From assembly GCA_028641055.1 (NCBI GenBank), contig CM054057.1:720436310-720500309 (forward strand): DNA of 64,000 nt. Reading direction: 5' to 3'. Each line of letters starts with the position of its first letter. Positions within the stretch are counted from its first letter, which is position 1. This document shows, in pieces, positions 23,433 through 33,290 of this stretch. The DNA is from Alopecurus myosuroides. Its lineage: Eukaryota; Streptophyta; Magnoliopsida; Poales; Poaceae. The notes under the pieces were generated by a model. The model saw only the letters and a list, made by a program, of their open reading frames with translations, was not told the origin of the DNA and searched no databases. Position numbers and translations under genes: made by a program.

Positions 23433-26400
23433 TTATATGCTTAACCTCAATTGTATGATCCTGGTTCTATCTTTCACAACATGATACTTAATGTCAATGT
23501 GCTTGGCAGCAGCACTTGACTTGTTGTTACTTGTATAGAAAACTGCGGGTTCGTTATCGCAGTACAGGACAAGTGGTTTCGAAATGCTGTCTACCACTTT
23601 AAGTCCGGGAATGAAATTCTTCAGCCATACAGCCTGCCCAGTGGCCTCGAAACATGCTATAAATTCTGCCTGCATCGTAGATGAAGCAGTCAACGTTTGT
23701 TTGGAGCTTTTCCACGATATGGCTCCTCCGGCTAGTGTGAATACATAACCTGATGTGGATTTCTTACTATCCACACAACCGGCATAATCAGCGTCTGAAT
23801 AACCAAGAACTTGCAAGTTATCAGACTTCTTATATGTAAGCATGTAATCTTTTGTGCCTTGCATAACGCAAGACTTTCTTTGCGGCCTTCCAGTGGTCTG
23901 GTCCTGGATTTGATTGGAATCTGCCAAGCATTCCCGTTATAAAAGCCAAGTCAGGGCGTGTGCAAACTTGTGCATACATGATGCTTCCGACAGCTGAAGC
24001 ATAAGGAACCGACTTCATCTGATCAGTTTCAATATGGTTCCTCGGACATTGGAATGTCCCAAACTTATCGCCCTTAACTATTGGAGCAGGTGAGGGAGAG
24101 CACTTATGCATATTGTATTTCTTCAGTACTCGCTCAAAGTATGCCTTTTGGGATAGTCCTAACATCCCCTTTGACCTATCTCGGTAAATCTCAATGCCAA
24201 GGACATAAGAGGCTTCACCGAGATCCTTCATATCAAAATTTGACGACAGGAAATTCTTGGTATCATGCAGCATATCTTATCGCTGCAGGCCAACAATATG
24301 TCGTCTACGTATAGGACTAAAATTGTGAACCTACTGCCTTTAAACTTAACATATATGCAGTTGTCCACAACATTTTCCGTAAAACCAAAAGTTCGAATAA
24401 TCTTGTCGAACTTGAGGTACCACTGTCTTGAAGCTTGCTTCAAGCCATAGATGGATTTCTTCAGACGACATGCCAGGTGTTCCTTTCCTTTCACGACAAA
24501 ACCTTCCGGTTGAGTCATGTAAACATCTTCATTAAGATCACCATTTAGAAATGCCGTTTTAACGTCCATTTGATGCAACTCTAGGTTGAAATGAGCTACT
24601 AGAGCCATGACAATCCTAAAAGAATCCTTTGATGACACAGGAGAGGTCTCGTTGTAATCGATACCTTCTCTCTGTGTGAAACCTTTCGCCACAAGTCTTG
24701 CTTTAAACCTTTCGACGTTCCCTTTGGAATCATACTTGGTTTTGTAGACCCATTTGCAGCCTACCCTTTTAGCGCCATTGGAACTTCTACTAAGTCCCAA
24801 ACATCGTTTGAGCTCATAGATTTTAACTCATCTTCCATGGCAACTAGCCATTTAGATGAATTCGTACTTTTAATGGCTCCTTTATGAGATTGGATCATCC
24901 ACCTTCCCGACATCACACACATCCTCACTCATGTAGGTGACATAATCTTCTGGGATGGCTTCTTCCTAGGTCGCTGTGATCTTCTCACAGGAGGGGGTGG
25001 TGGAGGAGCGTCATTTTCAGGATTTTCTTCGTTATCGGTATGGTGATCCTCTCCTTCTGGTATGTCATTATTGTTTTCAGGATTACCATTGGGTTCATGA
25101 TCTAAATCACAAGATTCAGAACCATCATTAGACGTCACTCTATTTTGAATGGGCAAAACGATCTCTTGGATGGACGGGCATGGAGCACATACCCGCTTCT
25201 CCTCAAGGTCGATCTTTCTTAATTCAGTGACCTCATTATCTTCAAAAAACACCGCTTGTCGCGTCTCCACAAACTTAGTGGTATGACCTGGACAATAGAA
25301 GCGATATCCTTTTCCCCTATGTGGGTATCCAATAAAAGAAACAGCTAACTGTTTTTGGATCTAACTTCTTAAGTTGTGGATTGAATACTCTAGCTTCAGC
25401 AGGACAGCCCCACACACGTAAGTAGTTCAAGCTCGGTTTCCTTCCCGTCCACATCTCATAAGGCGTGTTCGGTGCTGACTTAGTGGGAGCAAGATTTAAT
25501 ATATGTGCGGCAGTCTTTAATGCCTCCATCCATAGGCTTACTGGCAAACTTGCATGACTAAGCATACTTCGCACCATATCCATAAGTGTGCGATTTCGAC
25601 GCTCAGCCACTCCATTCTGCTGAGGTTCACCAGGCATTGAGTATTGGGCAACAATTCCATTCTCAGCGAGAAACCTTGCAAAAGGTCCTGGAATTTGCCC
25701 ATAAGGAGCATGTCTACCATAATACTCTCCCCCGCGATCAGATCGTACAACTTTTATTTTAACATTTAGTTGGTTCTCAACTTCGGCTTTGTACAATTTG
25801 AACTTGTCCAAAGCTTCCGATCGATCACGTATAGGGTAAATACCCATATCGGGAAGTCGTCTGTAAACGTGATGAATGAATCAAAACCGTCTATAGACTT
25901 AACGTTAAGGGGTCCACATATGTCAGTATGAATAAGTTCTAGGACACCTGTTGCTCGTACTGCTCCTTTCTTAATTGTTTTTGCGTATTTTCCTTTTATG
26001 CAGTCAACACATTTTTCTGCATCGGAGAAGTCTAATGGAAGTAGTACATCATTTTTAATGAGTCGTTCAATTCTCCCCCTCGAAATGTGGCCCAGACGGT
26101 GCCACAATTTCGAAGAAGTGCTAGTACCCTTCCATTTATTCTCATCAATACACACATTACTCACATGCATAACATGATCATTCAATGATAACATATATAA
26201 TTTGCCTCGTCTGACACCGAAACCAACATCTTTATTACAATATTTCAAAACAAATTGTTTGTGACCAAACAAACATTCATACATGTTATCATCAAGACAA
26301 GAGACTGAAATCAAATTCCTACTCAAAGTAGGTACATAAAGAACATTATTTAAATGAAGACGATGGGTTGGTGTGGAGCTCCAAGGTGAGTGACCCTACA

Positions 26401-27437
26401 GCTTCAACATCAACTTCAACTCCATTTGCTACTTTAAGCCTTCTTGTACCGTTTGCTGTAGTTTGGATCATATGGAATCCCTGCATAGAGTTAGCAACAT
26501 GAGTAGTTGCTCCTGAATCAATCCACCATGATCTAGAGGAGAAATCAGCATAAAATAATTCATCAACAAAAGTGATTTCATCTGTACCTTTCTTCATCAT
26601 CCATTTAATATAGGCTGAACAATCCTTTCTGACATGACCCTCTTTCTTGCAATGAAAGCAAGTGTTTTCAACAACAGCCGAGCTTCCAGAAGACTGTCCA
26701 ACCTCCTTTCCTTTAGACTTGTGCATATCCTTTTTTGAAGGTCTTCTTTGGAGGCTTGGAAGGACTAGGCCCATCATATTTTCTCTTGTTAGAGCCAACA
26801 TGAAAAGCTTGGTCCTTGTTTTGTTTCATCAGCCTTTCCTCCTCCTGGACAATTCGAGGACATATCTCATCGAGTGACCACTTTTCCTTCATGGAATTAT
26901 AGTTGATCTTGAATTGATCGAACTCTTCAGGGAGGGACTCCAAAATCATTATGGTGAGTAGGTTATCACTTAGTTCACATTGTAAAGCCTTCAGCTTGCG
27001 CGAAGCATTAATCATTCTCAGTACATGACTCCTTACTTCACCATCACATTTATACTTCCCAAGGAGCTTCTGAAAAAGCTCAGTTGCATAGACCTTCTCG
27101 GAGCCTTTGAATTGCTCCTCCAAGGCTGCCATGAATTCTTTAGGAGTATCTTTCTTGGGGAGAGCCCCAATAATCTCAGGTGAAATGGATGATCGCATCA
27201 GAAGCATTGCTACATGACTTGATTTGTTCCACTTCTCCATTTTGGAGTCATAAGTTTTCTTAAGTTCATCATACCCCGACACCATTTTCAGGTGCCGTGG
27301 GCTTATCCTCCCTTAAGGCATAATCAAATTCGCTGAAAGCCAAACTTAGCTCGATTGAATTCTTCCAGCGTGGGAAATTACTCCCCGTCAGTTGCTCGAC
27401 AGTGTCGTAGCGTATCGCAGTGGAAGCTGAAAATTTA
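23433..27437 (-). pseudogene. Copia gag-pol polyprotein with multiple frame breaks
   Basis: Reading the minus strand from right to left: gag N-terminus from about 27437 (TVEQLTGSNFPRWK), gag core 27285-26713, CCHC knuckle [14 protein letters not shown] and protease [14 protein letters not shown] (26801-26346). Next come the integrase zinc region HRLGH...CVDCIKG (26326-25766) and its catalytic core with HTDICGP, SDRGGEY and [10 protein letters not shown] (25847-25317), a linker (25270-24929), RT with YVDDILLA (24800-24228), and RT end plus RNase H (24273-23433). Every catalytic motif survives. The frame changes at about 27290, 26750, 26335, 25845, 25330, 24783, 24240 and 23890, mostly single-base shifts. 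No complete Gag-Pol can be made. A possible splice acceptor (TTTTCAG) precedes gag at about 27437. Confidence 0.85.
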
Positions 27438-27439
27438 CA

Positions 27440-29080
27440 TGGACGTTAAGTTGCATGAATACAAAACTTTACGTTGGTAAGTAAGTATAAACATGCCATA
27501 ATCATCAAAAAATTCTAATTCCATGTCAAAACACCGTTGGGCAGAAATGACACAAAGATAGAACAACATAATAGGATGACATACAAAATTAAAACAACGT
27601 TGGTCAGAATTAATTTTACAGTCATGACATTATCAAAATTAAGCATCAATCTTAATAACATAAGGTAAATAACATTATTTAATGCTTAAAATTGATTATA
27701 TAACATTTAAACATATTAAAATATTCTAAACAAAAAATCTCGTTGGTTCATTTTTATTCAGAACAATAACATGTTTATTATCATAAATTTAGGCAATTGT
27801 TTTCTGTTATTTAAACAGTGCACAGAACATAATAATGAAACTTAAAAAAAATGCACTGAAATAAAAGAAACAGAAACTTAAAATGCAGAAAAGAAGAAAA
27901 AACATCTAGAGCAGCCCAAAACCGCTCTATCGCAGCCCAAAAAAATAACAGCCCAGCCCAACAATTCCCCACAGTGGCCCGCAGAGATCTCCACCGTCGG
28001 ATTGGATCCGACGGTCGCCCTTCTTTAGCGGCTGAACAAAACCGTGTCAAACCCTAACCCTAATTCCCCAATCTTCATTCTGAATCGCTCCCGAGATAGA
28101 GAGAGAGAGCAGTGGCGACGGCCACGACGGCGCGCCGCCCTCTCCTTTCCACTCCGGCGCGGCGACGTTCGTGAGGGAGACGAAAAGGCGACGGCTGCAA
28201 CGGCGCGCCACCCTCCTCCTTTCCATTCCGGCGCGGTGGCCGTGGCCGCCCCTTGTCCTTCCGGCGCGGTGGCCGTGCTCAACGGAGGAGCGTGCGGCGG
28301 ACAAAGTCCTGCGCGCTCGTCCGTTGAGGGTGGCTGCCGGCGCCGTTTGCTTACGGGGCGTCGACGAGTGGTGCACGCCGGCAAAAACCGGCGTCTGTTC
28401 GAGCGACGACGACGAGCACGAAGCCACGGTGCCGTCTTCTTCCATTCCGCGCTCGAGGCGCGCTCTTGATTCGACGGCAACAAGCACACGGGCCCGGCGT
28501 CCTTCCGCGACGAGCGCGTCTGCAGCGCTCCGTGCTAGCGCATGGGGTCGAGGAGGTGGTGCCCGCCGGTGAACCGGCGGCCTCTTTCATTCCACACGCC
28601 CTTCTCCGATGGGAGATGAACGGCGTTGTGCTTTCGTACGTGCCTACCTCCTCTCTCTTAATGTTTTTGTTGTGTGCAGAATTGCATCTGAAATTTGGGG
28701 AGCTAGGGTTTGGGCAGTAGGGGATTTGAGCTTCTTTTTCTAATTGTTTTCGTACTCCCTTCCTAATTGCTTAAACGTGATTAACATGAGATCAAAAAAT
28801 TAACCGAAAACATGATTTGCTTTGACTAAAACAAAAAATTGTTAATTAAATTTGATCATTAACAGTGCACGTTCAAGGAGCAATTGGGCCAACCCGAGGA
28901 TTAGGTTTGCATCATTAGTAACTCATAAAGGTTAATGGACTTGATGTTTGACATAACAGGGCAATAATGGGACTAATCCAAGGCTGATCATAAACATAAT
29001 TGCCTAAAACATGAACTTAATCAAACCAAAACTTGATCAACCAGATCCTAGTTAGGGTTCTAGTGCTATCACAGAGGCGA
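27440..29080 (-). other. Copia leader: AT-rich intron-like part and GC-rich block
   Basis: Between the 5' LTR and gag lies 1.64 kb. 28040-28620 is GC-rich and carries overlapping open frames on both strands (up to 154 codons) of low-complexity Arg/Ala/Pro composition, with no domain I recognise. 27440-28030 is AT-rich and ends at a TTTTCAG acceptor-like site just before gag. It may be a spliced leader or captured host DNA; I do not call a gene. Confidence 0.5.
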
Positions 29081-29090
29081 CTGATACCAT

Positions 29091-29675
29091 TGTTAGACAT
29101 TATACGATCTAGATGCAATCTAGATCATGAGTGACAGACAAACCTAGAACACATAATTGGATCAGATCAAGAAAACAGAGAGGTTTAGGGGATTTACAGG
29201 CTCCAGCATTAGAAGACATCGTCGCCTGCTTGGTGCAGGCGAGGTTGAGGGTCGGTGTAGATGTAGCAGGGGTCGATGAAGATCGCTGGATCACGCGGTG
29301 ACCCTCAGGCCTCCACCGGCACTGTCCGGGGACGGCACGGCGAGGTTCCAGCTCTTCCTGTTGCTTGTGCGCAGCTGCGATCGGGGCAGAACGTGGGAGT
29401 GTTGGGGGAGCAGGGTGACTGAGCGCTAACTCTCGTAGATCGCCAGCAGCCAGGCTCCCCCCTTAATATATGCGCATGCAAACAGGGGGCCAGAACCATT
29501 AGTTGGTTAGGGCGCCCCCGATCGGGGCGTTTTAGATGCGTACGTGAAGGTCACGAACGTTGGTTCGTGGGCCTTCACTTATCTCTTTATTTTCGTCTTT
29601 ATCTCTTTATTTATTTTTTTCCCTAACGTTTATCTCTTTGACTCGGTTCAGTTTGAACCGTGAGATCAACCAACA
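29091..29675 (-). repeat. 5' LTR of the copia element
   Basis: 585 bp, ending against the right-hand GCACC duplication. The initiator-Met-type primer site lies just inside it at about 29081-29089 (minus strand TGGTATCAG). Confidence 0.93.
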
Positions 29676-29908
29676 GCACCCAGTTAGGAAACTGTAGGCC
29701 TTCCAGCTGCGGTGACCGCAAGTCCAAAGCGAACAAGGATTGCAGGGCCAGGTGTAAAGGCAGCCCCCGTGACGACTGCGATAAGGACGCAAACCTACAA
29801 CAATGCGGCGGCATCTGCTCCGGCGAGGCATGCCCAGTGTGCCTAGAGGAAGGAGCTAAAAACTGCCGTATCCTTTGCCGAGGCCAATGCGCCGACACCT
29901 GCATATGA

Positions 29909-30146
29909 ACAAAATCAAGAAATAAAATTAGGTTGGGCTATGTATGCATATGTTGTATGATCCAATCATTTCTACTACTTGTTGACGTATCTGCATTGCC
30001 GGTAGGCCGATATTTTGATTCGGAGTGAACTACACTTTGTACAATGTATCTGTCATATGATCTCATATATTTTTTCCCGCAAAAGAAATGAATATAATCT
30101 ATTTTACCAGATTTAATTTTCCGCATTAAAAGATTCAGATTTAAGA
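29909..30146. other. 3' flank of the pseudogene
   Basis: Sequence following the pseudogene stop, probably its old 3' UTR. No gene seen. Confidence 0.5.
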
Positions 30147-30385
30147 TTTTTTTTTGTGAAACACGGTACGATGCAAGCGCCGACAAACACGTGCACACAC
30201 TCAACCCTATGAACGCACGCACGCACACCCGACCCCTATAAACACCTCCGAGAGATTGAGCTGGCAAATAAGTCTTGAGATTATGAAGTCACCATGGACA
30301 CCTTGCTGTCGATTAGAACATCAGCTCACACTGAAAAACATTCTGCCTTAATAAGAAACACGGGTGTCAAACCTAGGATTTAAAA
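30147..30385 (-). mobile_element. SINE-like retroposon
   Basis: The block starts on the plus strand with a 9-T run (30147-30155), an A-tail on the minus strand. It contains CAACCCTATGAACGCACGCACGCACACC and CTCCGAGAGATTGAGC segments that I remember from a widespread grass tRNA-related SINE. The minus-strand head near 30385 has TTTAAATCCTAGG, a weak B-box-like element (GGTTCAAATCC class). The box A end is not clear, so the copy may be 5'-truncated. Confidence 0.5.
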
Positions 30386-30574
30386 TGCATCACGTGTACA
30401 AATCTGGCGAGCCAAAGTGGCCTGACCGAGCCGAGACTAGGTCAGTCAGAACTCGGTGTGATCCAGTAAGGTGAAGTCGCTCGGTCAGACTGATTAGCAA
30501 GCCAAGCCCAACTTGCAGTGAGCCGGGCTAAGGTCGGGCCGAGCTGAAAAGGCCAAGCTGGACGTTTAGTCTTA

Positions 30575-30623
30575 ACTACACTCAATGTATTCTCAAAAAA
30601 AAAAAACTACACTCAATGTATTC
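30575..30623 (+). other. Target duplication flanking only an A-tail (LINE scar)
   Basis: An 18-bp direct repeat ACTACACTCAATGTATTC (30575-30592 and 30606-30623) flanks just TCAAAAAAAAAAA (30593-30605). Grass LINEs end in CTCAAAA tails and make duplications of this size, so this looks like a LINE insertion truncated to its tail. Confidence 0.6.
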
Positions 30624-31179
30624 AAAATTAATTTTTTTTGAGGTGCTTATGAAACTCTTCACCGTTGAGGTCTCCTGCTTCGCTTCTCAATTGGTCGCAT
30701 ACCTCTTCATAGTTGGTATTGCAATTGTTCATCAGCTGTTTTTCATCTGATCATTTACTCAAAAAAAAAAAATCCTTCCAATTCTGGGCATTATAGTGGC
30801 GATCTTTTACTGCTTTCTGAAACAACGTGGAGGATGTTCTGATCCTGAGCATGAGACAGTTCAGGGTCAAGCTGCAAGTAGGGGCGAAACAACACCCATT
30901 CTGCCAAGCAAAGAAGTGTTGTTTATCTACATAGCAACTGAAGCCCGAGTCTAGCATGTGCTCTGCTGCCGTCCCTGAAGATTTGTTAATGCCCATAGCT
31001 TAACAACTTTGTTAATGCCCGGTGATTTTATATTCCCAGGTCATCAGCCGTTTCTCAGTATCTTCACCACACCTTTTGCTTCAATAATTAGGAAGCTTGT
31101 TTGTTTCTTAACATGACTTCTGAAAAAAAAACATAAACCATGCTTGTCGATGCTACCTGCTACTTGGATTATCAGAGGC

Positions 31180-32165
31180 TTGTCTCGCGCGGCAAGCCGC
31201 ACTTCCCAAAAATATCGGGTCAACACCCAAAAAATTGGGGCCACGCTAGGCGTAGCTCGCACTAAAAGCGTCCAGATCTAGGTCCCCTCGTGGACCGTTG
31301 GATCTCCATCGTACGGCCATAAAAAGTGTTTCGTATTTTTGCATTTTAGCCCCTCTAATTTTCCTATATAAAACCCGCACTCCACTGCAGCCCCACTTAA
31401 ACGAAGGGGTATATTGTGTTGGCACCGAACATCTCGGTAATTACAGCAAAACTGCCATCGCAACAAATTTACTTGTGTCGTAACAAAAATTATCACCTCA
31501 TGTAAAAAAAAGTATTGCAACAATTTTTTCTAAATTTTTTTTGAACAATAAATAATGTTACAAATAATAGTTAAAACAATATGTTATTGCGTTGCAACAA
31601 AAAAGTTTAAACAATTCAACAAAAATCACAAACTTTTGCAACAATTTTTTTTTGCATTAATTAAAAAGTTGGTAAGCAACAAAACAATTTGTCACTGTTT
31701 CCGTTGCAACAAAAATCATCAACTATTTGAACAAAAAGGTAAATCGATAGCAACAAATAATTACATGTTTACAACATGTAAAGGAGCCATAAACATGTCG
31801 TTCCAAATGAATTCTAATAAACATATAAAACATTTTCTAGAAAATCATCCAGAAAACATTACAACATTTCATTTATGGTTTCTCTACAAATTACGTGCAA
31901 AATTGTAACAAATTTTAAAGACGTACGCAACATTGTCCAAAATGGTGAAGAACACTTAGCGTTATATATGTTGCACTCATATATTATATTGGGCTGCCAA
32001 AAATATACACTGACGCAAAAACTGGGCCAAAAGAACCAAATTCCTGCTAGTTGGGCCTCTATAAGGTGCACAGGCCGGCCCAAGTGTGCTCCAACTCGAG
32101 TGGAAGCGGCGCGAGAGCAGGGCGACCTACGTGAGCGCTGTCTAGGTCCCCCTAGGACAAGTCTT
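31180..32165. repeat. Unclassified DNA element, GCAACAAAAA-rich
   Basis: The core (31430-31930) is AT-rich with many GCAACAAAAA and AACAATTT words in one orientation. GC-richer flanks lie at 31180-31320 and 32040-32165, each with a TCTAGGTCCCC word in direct orientation (about 31273 and 32140). This organisation recalls non-autonomous Mutator- or CACTA-like grass elements, but I found no clear terminal inverted repeats. The 117-codon frame at 31555 is low complexity and not a gene. Confidence 0.35.
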
Positions 32166-32657
32166 TTCTAAAAAATTGCTAGTAAAAGAGAACCAAACCC
32201 AGTTTTTTTTCAAATCAAATTCTTTGAAATGTTCGAAGGAAGATGGCAATGCACTCCAATTGACAATGGCTTCTTGCAGCGTAGCTTGCGCGGTTTTGAA
32301 GTCCAAATCAGATCCAGGAATTATCTTCAGCGACCTATTGGGCTACCAAAGGTCAAACATCCTCTGGGTCGTGGCCAGGATGGAGTATATTTTACTCGGT
32401 TCGTTTTCTTAATCCCCGAGGTGGGATGCCACGATGTAGGAGTAGGCTAATTTTCAACAAAGTCTTGAGTCATAACATAGACTAAAAACGTTAGCGGCTT
32501 TGGGTGTTAGTCTGCCTCTCGGAGACCAAGTGTTGCCGACTTCGTGCTACCCAACTCCTGTAACACGTATGGTGACCGGCACTCTTGTCACGTCTTGAAT
32601 GGAATACATGTGTTCTATGAAAAAAAAAGGGCATAAATGGTACAATGTTTCGAATTA
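32166..32657. other. Unassigned, ending in a short A-run
   Basis: No domain is recognised. The sequence ends in CTATGAAAAAAAAGG near 32627 and could be another LINE 3' fragment on the plus strand, but there is no coding support. Confidence 0.3.
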
Positions 32658-32757
32658 CTCCATTTGTTGCATATTAGTTGACATTCTAATAGATGCATCC
32701 AGATATATTTAGTGCTAAATACACTATTTTATGTCATCTAATATGAAACGTAGGGAG
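32658..32757. mobile_element. Stowaway-type MITE
   Basis: A 100-bp element with inverted ends: CTCCATTTGTTGCATATTAG at the left, and CTCCCTACGTTTCATATTAG when the right end is read on the other strand. It is flanked by TA dinucleotides at 32656-32657 and 32758-32759. Length, TIR and TA duplication are all typical. It lies about 530 bp upstream of the P450 start codon. Confidence 0.85.
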
Positions 32758-32999
32758 TAGTTTAACCCTGCTTTGGTTTCCTAATTTTATTATGAACTAG
32801 ACTATATGGCGTGTGGGTCCCATCTCCATGATTAAGAGGAGAGATGCCAAATTATATGTACTCTCCATAGATTACATTAATTCAATTTTGTTCGACCAAA
32901 TGGGGATGCTTTGTTTAAATCGTGAGCCTAATGGATAGAGTAATTGAGAACTGGCCAAATGGTTCTGCCCAGTACGTAAGATCACATATTGGTCCATAT

Positions 33000-33130
33000 C
33001 AAAATATAAGATTTTTTAGCATTTTCTAAACAATCTGTAGTTAGACATGTTTTACCGTATAGATTCATACTTATCTTAAACTAAAACATGTTTTAATACA
33101 TTTTGTTTAGAAAATGTTAAAATATTTTAC
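33000..33130. repeat. Foldback MITE remnant in the P450 promoter
   Basis: Left arm AAAATATAAGATTTTTTAGC then ATTTTCTAAACAA; the right arm (about 33080-33130) is its imperfect reverse complement. The words resemble interior arms of Stowaway-like MITEs, without the CTCCC terminus. It ends about 20 bp before the TATA box at 33152. Confidence 0.6.
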
Positions 33131-33151
33131 AATTCGATAGGGTGAGTATTG

Positions 33152-33160
33152 TATAAAAAA
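33152..33160 (+). promoter_or_regulatory. TATA box of the P450 gene
   Basis: TATAAAAAA lies 131 bp upstream of the ATG at 33291. Downstream is a plausible 5' UTR with a CAG repeat (33234-33253) and an AAAATGG start context. Confidence 0.6.
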
Positions 33161-33290
33161 GTGAGGTCATCACCAATACGTAATGGCAACGTCCGCCAAT
33201 GCCTCCGTCGCCACTCCTCTTTAAACTGCTTACCAGCAGCAGCAGCAGCAGCACAATAGAGGAGCTCGCTAAACCTCCAAGAAAACCAAA

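Larger units (their letters stand above)
22558..29675 (-). mobile_element. Ty1/copia retrotransposon with 585-bp LTRs
   Basis: Complete in structure: LTRs at 22558-23142 and 29091-29675, both beginning TGTTAGACAT and ending ACCAACA on the plus strand, with a perfect 5-bp duplication GCACC at 22553-22557 and 29676-29680. By eye the LTRs differ at one base (C at 22689, T at 29222). The element is transcribed on the minus strand: the primer site TGGTATCAG lies at about 29081-29089 and the purine tract AAGGGGGAGAA at about 23143-23153. Gag, protease, integrase and RT-RNase H follow in the order that defines copia, but the reading frame is broken many times. A 1.6-kb leader with a GC-rich block (28040-28620) precedes gag. 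Confidence 0.92.
22332..29908 (+). pseudogene. Cysteine-rich paralogue, disabled and split by a copia insertion
   Basis: The 5' part is 22332-22557 and the 3' part 29676-29908; the 7.1 kb between is a Ty1/copia element flanked by GCACC duplications. Compared with 20014-20460, the signal-peptide region has a small frame-changing indel. In the restored frame there are in-frame stops at 22513-22515 (TAG) and 22549-22551 (TGA), all before the insertion. The hinge (PKPVPPSAPAPAP) and first cysteines are recognisable. The 3' part stays open and keeps NKDCRARC, EEGAKNCR and the CADTCI end with a stop at 29906-29908, but one repeat has lost cysteines. The copy was probably dead or dying before the element landed. 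Confidence 0.8.

Noticed and set aside
28025..28590. Overlapping 133-154 codon frames on both strands.
   Set aside because: GC-rich leader of the copia element; no domain, and both strands are open for compositional reasons.
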